Of a DNA stretch of 37,928 nt, positions 34,711 to 37,928 are shown one piece after another; positions within the stretch are counted from its first letter, which is position 1; the number at the start of each line of letters is the position of its first letter. The stretch is from Candidatus Pelagibacter sp. (GTDB lineage Bacteria > Pseudomonadota > Alphaproteobacteria > Pelagibacterales > Pelagibacteraceae). The stretch covers positions 1 to 37,928 of the forward strand of contig JAOIXS010000009.1 in NCBI GenBank assembly GCA_028225715.1, written 5' to 3'. The notes beneath the pieces were generated by a model. That model saw nothing but the letters and a program-made list of their open reading frames with translations. It was not told the DNA's origin and searched no databases. The position numbers and the translations under genes were made by a program.

Positions 34711-36660
34711 TTAAGCGCTTTTTTCTTTATCTTCTTCTTTTTTATCCTCTTTTGTTTCTTCTTCTTTTACTTCTTCAAAATCCGCATCAACTACATTATC
34801 GTCTTTCTTTGTTTCATCATTCTTATCACCGTCCTTAGGTGAACCTTCTTTTTTTTCTTGAGATTTGTAAATAGCTTCACCCAGTTTCATAGAAGCTTGA
34901 ACTAAAGTTTCTGTTTTCTTTTTAATTTCTTCAGTATCAGTTCCTTTAATAGTTTCTTTTAAGTCAGTTGAAGCATCCTCTATTGCTTTTTTATCTGCAT
35001 CTGAAACTTTAGCACCATGCTCTTTTAGATTTTTTTCAGTTGAATGGATTAAAGTATCCGCTTGATTTCTCGCATCCACAGATTCTCTTTTCTTTTTGTC
35101 CTCTTCTTTATTTGCTTCAGCATCTTTCACCATTTTTTCAATCTCTTCATCACTTAAACCACCTGAAGCCTGGATTTGAATTTTTTGCTCTTTACCAGTT
35201 CCTTTATCTTTAGCAGAAACACTTACAATTCCATTTGCATCAATATCAAAAGTTACTTCTATTTGAGGAACTCCTCTTGGAGCAGGCGCAATTCCAACTA
35301 GTTCAAAATTACCTAACATTTTATTGTCAGATGCCATTTCTCTTTCACCTTGAAGTACTCTTATTGATACAGCAGGCTGATTGTCATCAGCTGTAGAAAA
35401 TACTTGGCTTTTTTTTGTTGGTATTGTTGTGTTTTTTTCAATTAATTTTGTTGATACCCCACCCAATGTTTCAATTCCAAGTGACAGAGGTGTTACATCT
35501 AAAAGAAGCACATCTTTAACGTCTCCTTGAAGTACTCCAGCTTGGATTGCAGCACCCATTGCAACAACTTCATCAGGATTTACACTTTTATTTGGATCTT
35601 TACCAAAAAAGTTTTTAACTTCAGCAAGAACTTTGGGCATTCTTGTCATCCCACCAACCATTACAATTTCATCAATTTCATTTGCGGTAAGACCAGCATC
35701 TTTAAGAGCAGTTTTACATGGTGGTAATGTTTTTGAGATTAAATCTTCAACCAAAGCTTCTAATTTAGCTCTAGTCATTTTTAGATTGATATGTTTTGGG
35801 CCAGTTTTATCAGCTGTTATAAAGGGTAAATTAACATCTGTTTGTTCTGCAGAAGATAATTCAATTTTTGCTTTTTCAGCAGCTTCCTTTAATCTTTGAA
35901 GAGCTAATTTATCTGATCTTAAATCAATTCCAGAATCTTTTTTGAACTCACCAATTAAATAATCAACGATTGTATTATCAAAATCTTCACCACCTAAAAA
36001 TGTATCACCATTTGTAGATTTAACTTCAAATACACCATCACCTAACTCAAGAATAGAGACATCAAAAGTCCCACCACCTAAGTCATAAACGGCTATTTTT
36101 TTATTTTGTTTTTTATCTAAACCGTAAGCAAGAGATGCTGCAGTTGGTTCATTAATAATTCTTAAAACTTCAAGACCAGCAATTTTACCAGCATCTTTTG
36201 TTGCTTGTCTTTGAGCGTCATTAAAATATGCAGGGACTGTAATTACAGCTTTTGTTACTTCTTGGCCTAAATATTTTTCAGCTGTTTCCTTCATTTTTTG
36301 AAGAATAAAAGCAGAGATTTGAGAGGGTGAATATTTTTCTCCGCTAGCTTCAATCCAAGCATCTCCTTTTTCTGAATTTACAATTTTAAAAGGGGCAGCT
36401 GCAATATCTTTTTTTACAGTAGGGTCTTCAAAATTTCTTCCAATTAATCTCTTTACAGCAAAAATAGTGTTTTCAGGATTAGTAACAGCCTGTCTTTTTG
36501 CAGGTTGTCCTACAAGTTTTTCTCCATCTTCAGTAAAAGCCACAACCGAAGGGGTTGTTCTTGCACCCTCAGCATTTTCTAAAACTTTTGGCTGACTACC
36601 TTCCATGATAGACACACATGAGTTTGTTGTTCCTAAATCTATTCCTATAATTTTGCTCAT
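34711..36660 (-). CDS. dnaK: Chaperone protein DnaK (Hsp70)
   Basis: ATP-dependent chaperone. The product has 649 residues. The nucleotide-binding domain starts [19 protein letters not shown], with phosphate loop [16 protein letters not shown] (near 195) and the [11 protein letters not shown] motif. The interdomain linker [19 protein letters not shown] is near 387. The substrate-binding domain and helical lid follow, and the tail is strongly acidic/lysine-rich with EEVKEE near the end, like the EEV-type tail of other DnaK proteins. A Shine-Dalgarno AAGGATAGG precedes the ATG, with a sigma-32-like promoter immediately upstream. Confidence 0.99.
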   Translation of the reverse strand: MSKIIGIDLGTTNSCVSIMEGSQPKVLENAEGARTTPSVVAFTEDGEKLVGQPAKRQAVTNPENTIFAVKRLIGRNFEDPTVKKDIAAAPFKIVNSEKGDAWIEASGEKYSPSQISAFILQKMKETAEKYLGQEVTKAVITVPAYFNDAQRQATKDAGKIAGLEVLRIINEPTAASLAYGLDKKQNKKIAVYDLGGGTFDVSILELGDGVFEVKSTNGDTFLGGEDFDNTIVDYLIGEFKKDSGIDLRSDKLALQRLKEAAEKAKIELSSAEQTDVNLPFITADKTGPKHINLKMTRAKLEALVEDLISKTLPPCKTALKDAGLTANEIDEIVMVGGMTRMPKVLAEVKNFFGKDPNKSVNPDEVVAMGAAIQAGVLQGDVKDVLLLDVTPLSLGIETLGGVSTKLIEKNTTIPTKKSQVFSTADDNQPAVSIRVLQGEREMASDNKMLGNFELVGIAPAPRGVPQIEVTFDIDANGIVSVSAKDKGTGKEQKIQIQASGGLSDEEIEKMVKDAEANKEEDKKKRESVDARNQADTLIHSTEKNLKEHGAKVSDADKKAIEDASTDLKETIKGTDTEEIKKKTETLVQASMKLGEAIYKSQEKKEGSPKDGDKNDETKKDDNVVDADFEEVKEEETKEDKKEEDKEKSA

Positions 36661-36679
36661 AATTTAAATCCTATCCTTC

Positions 36680-36707
36680 ATATAAGTGTTAATTTTTAAT
36701 CTACAAG
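36680..36707 (-). promoter_or_regulatory. Sigma-32-like (heat-shock) promoter of dnaK
   Basis: On the minus strand CTTG (36704-36707) is followed after exactly 17 bases by CTTATAT (36680-36686). This fits the alphaproteobacterial RpoH consensus CTTG-N17/18-CYTATnT at every position. Transcription would begin near 36673, leaving about 12 bases of leader that contain the Shine-Dalgarno of dnaK. It lies in the 62-base spacer after grpE. Confidence 0.75.
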
Positions 36708-36722
36708 TTCTGGCAATTATAA

Positions 36723-37337
36723 TTAATTGTCTGAATTCTCTATATTTTCCTCACTTTTTTGATCATTTTGAGTTGTAGTTTTTTTTGAAACCCCAACTAA
36801 TGCTGGTCTCAAAAGCCTATCTTTCATCATGAAACCTTTTTGAATTTCTTGAACTATTGTTCCAGGTTCTTTTTGATCATCATCAATTTCCATCATAGCT
36901 TGGTGTTGATTAGGATCTAATTTCTTACCAATAGAAACCACAGGAGTAATTCCATTTTTTGAGAAAATTGAAACCATATCTTTACTTATAATTTCAAAAT
37001 GTTCTAAAGTTTTTTTTAAAGCTTCAGTATCTTTTAACACTTCATCATTTTCTAAAATTTGTTTTGACCTCTCCAGATTATCAATTAGATTCAAAGCCTC
37101 TTTTGCAAAAGAAAATCCACCATAATCAAAAGCATCATCTTTTTCTTTTTCAAATCTTCTTCTTTGATTTTCCATTTCAGCAAAGGTTCTAGTAAGCTTA
37201 TCTTCTAACTCCTTAATTTTTTCTTCAGGCGTCAACTCTTTTATCTCTTCTTTTTTTTCAGTTGAATCTTCTTGGCCTTCTTGAATTTGCTCTGCCGTTT
37301 CAGGCTCTTTTATTTCTTCGTTTTGATCTTTTTCCAT
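36723..37337 (-). CDS. grpE: Nucleotide exchange factor GrpE
   Basis: Releases ADP from DnaK. The product has 204 residues. It has a long acidic N-terminal tail, then a long coiled-coil helix (about 35-90; LEDKLTRTFAEMENQRRRFEKEKDDAFDYG) and the C-terminal beta domain with LDPNQHQAMMEIDDDQKEPGTIVQEIQKGFMMKDRLLRPALVGVSK, the family signature. Neither hrcA nor a CIRCE inverted repeat is seen beside it; many Alphaproteobacteria carry hrcA next to grpE. I find no convincing heat-shock promoter in the 36-base spacer to rdgB. Confidence 0.98.
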   Translation of the reverse strand: MEKDQNEEIKEPETAEQIQEGQEDSTEKKEEIKELTPEEKIKELEDKLTRTFAEMENQRRRFEKEKDDAFDYGGFSFAKEALNLIDNLERSKQILENDEVLKDTEALKKTLEHFEIISKDMVSIFSKNGITPVVSIGKKLDPNQHQAMMEIDDDQKEPGTIVQEIQKGFMMKDRLLRPALVGVSKKTTTQNDQKSEENIENSDN

Positions 37338-37373
37338 GTCAACTTATATGGTATGAAATTTAATAATTGCTAG

Positions 37374-37928
37374 ATGCTAAAGAATAAAATTATAAAATTG
37401 TTGGTAGGTACTAATAATAAGGGAAAATTGAAAGAAATTAGAGATTTATTACCTAAAAACCTAAAAATATTCTCCCCACAGGACTTTAGAATCAAAAGTC
37501 CTCCTGAAAATGGTAAAACATTTAAAGAAAATTCACTAATTAAAGCTAAATTTTTCTCTAAAAAATCAAAAATGATATGCCTGTCCGATGATTCAGGTTT
37601 AGAAATAGATGCTCTCAATGGAGATCCTGGAATTTATTCTGCTAGATGGGGAGGTAACAAAGGTGATTTTAAAAAGGCAATGAATAGAGTTTTCAAAGAA
37701 CTCTCTAAAAAAGACAAAGATTGGAGACAAAAAAAAATTAAAGCTAGATTTATTTGTGCTTTAACTATTTATGATAAGAACAAAGAAATAATAAATTCTC
37801 TTGGTAAAGTTGAGGGTTTTATTTCACCAATTATAAAAGGTAAAAATGGGTTTGGTTATGATCCTATTTTCATACCAATTGGAAAAAAAATTACATTTGG
37901 CGAAATGCTTGCATCACAGAAATATAAA
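37374..37928 (+). CDS. rdgB: XTP/dITP diphosphatase RdgB (3' end beyond window)
   Basis: Removes ITP, dITP and XTP from the nucleotide pool. The frame is open for 185 codons from the ATG at 37374 to the window end, so the C-terminus (family length about 195-205) is cut. Signatures are LLVGTNNKGKLKEI (T-x-N-x-x-K substrate motif), the metal-binding ICLSDDSGLEIDALNGDPGIYSARWGG segment, ARFICAL, and GKNGFGYDPIF followed by FGEM. It is divergent from grpE across 36 bases. rdgB near grpE is seen in other Alphaproteobacteria, usually with hrcA and rph between; both are absent from the visible side. Confidence 0.97.
   Translation, partial: MLKNKIIKLLVGTNNKGKLKEIRDLLPKNLKIFSPQDFRIKSPPENGKTFKENSLIKAKFFSKKSKMICLSDDSGLEIDALNGDPGIYSARWGGNKGDFKKAMNRVFKELSKKDKDWRQKKIKARFICALTIYDKNKEIINSLGKVEGFISPIIKGKNGFGYDPIFIPIGKKITFGEMLASQKYK

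Noticed and set aside
37338..37373. Sigma-32 promoter upstream of grpE
   Set aside because: A CCATATAAG-like -10 can be drawn on the minus strand, but no CTTG stands at the proper distance.
37370..37618. Minus-strand open frame at the right edge
   Set aside because: It lies antisense to rdgB, whose plus-strand frame carries clear family motifs to the window end.
1..37928. Novel defence, mobile or secondary-metabolite system
   Set aside because: Every intact gene fits a housekeeping family with conserved neighbours; there are no integrases, transposases, direct-repeat arrays, restriction genes or composition islands.

Overview
The window looks like a chromosomal segment of a SAR11-type alphaproteobacterium (Pelagibacterales, Candidatus Pelagibacter or a close relative). 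The base composition is very AT-rich (about 30 percent GC by eye), proteins are lysine/asparagine/isoleucine-rich, genes abut or overlap by 1 to 23 bases, and gene order is typical of Alphaproteobacteria (hslVU beside hisBHAFE; ppsR-maf-aroE-coaE-dnaQ facing hemE-rho-mnmE-mnmG-rsmG-parAB; grpE-dnaK-dnaJ-dapB-nth). Genus placement is inferred from these traits, not from a database comparison. I see no phage, insertion sequence, CRISPR, tRNA or rRNA, and no gene-free stretch above 300 bases.

Layout. 1-2044: end of ftsK and lolA. 2045-5910 (minus): hisB-hisH-hisA-hisF-hisE plus a HIT protein and a GNAT acetyltransferase. 6002-7884: the HslVU protease behind a heat-shock-like promoter. 7874-8989 (minus): a Smr-domain protein and a Tim44-like protein. 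9048-9876: fxsA and secB. 9869-13306 (minus): ppsR-maf-aroE-coaE-dnaQ. 13307-13590: a 284-base AT-rich spacer with DnaA-box-like sequences and the hemE promoter, the likely replication origin. 13591-16054: hemE-hemH-hemJ. 16121-23119: rho, mnmE, mnmG, rsmG, parA, parB, with a near-perfect parS site inside rsmG. 23109-27697 (minus): leuS-lptE-holA and a DUF3576-like lipoprotein. 27907-28898: a porin with a strong terminator. 28897-31156: a TenI/ThiE-like protein, a YggS PLP-homeostasis protein, an L,D-transpeptidase-like protein and a winged-helix regulator. 31163-37337 (minus): adenosine-kinase-like PfkB protein, nth, dapB, dnaJ, dnaK, grpE. 37374-end: rdgB, cut by the window edge.

How it works together. 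The centre is a replication and segregation hub: genes read away from the ppsR-hemE spacer on both sides, and parAB with its parS lies about 7 to 10 kb to the right. The rest is housekeeping: heme, histidine, lysine and shikimate steps, tRNA modification, protein quality control (hslVU and grpE-dnaK-dnaJ, two with sigma-32-like promoters), envelope biogenesis (lolA, lptE, secB, porin) and DNA repair or nucleotide-pool cleaning (nth, rdgB, maf).

No wholly new multi-gene system is evident. The most useful observations are the origin/parS architecture, the hemE -35 box overlapping a DnaA box, mnmE and hslV promoters placed so that mRNAs would be nearly leaderless, a self-complementary ATGCAT that starts two divergent genes, a ferrochelatase with a [2Fe-2S] cysteine set, a tandem duplication with long A tracts in the Smr protein, an odd Fe-S cysteine spacing in Nth and a degenerate ThiE-like protein.
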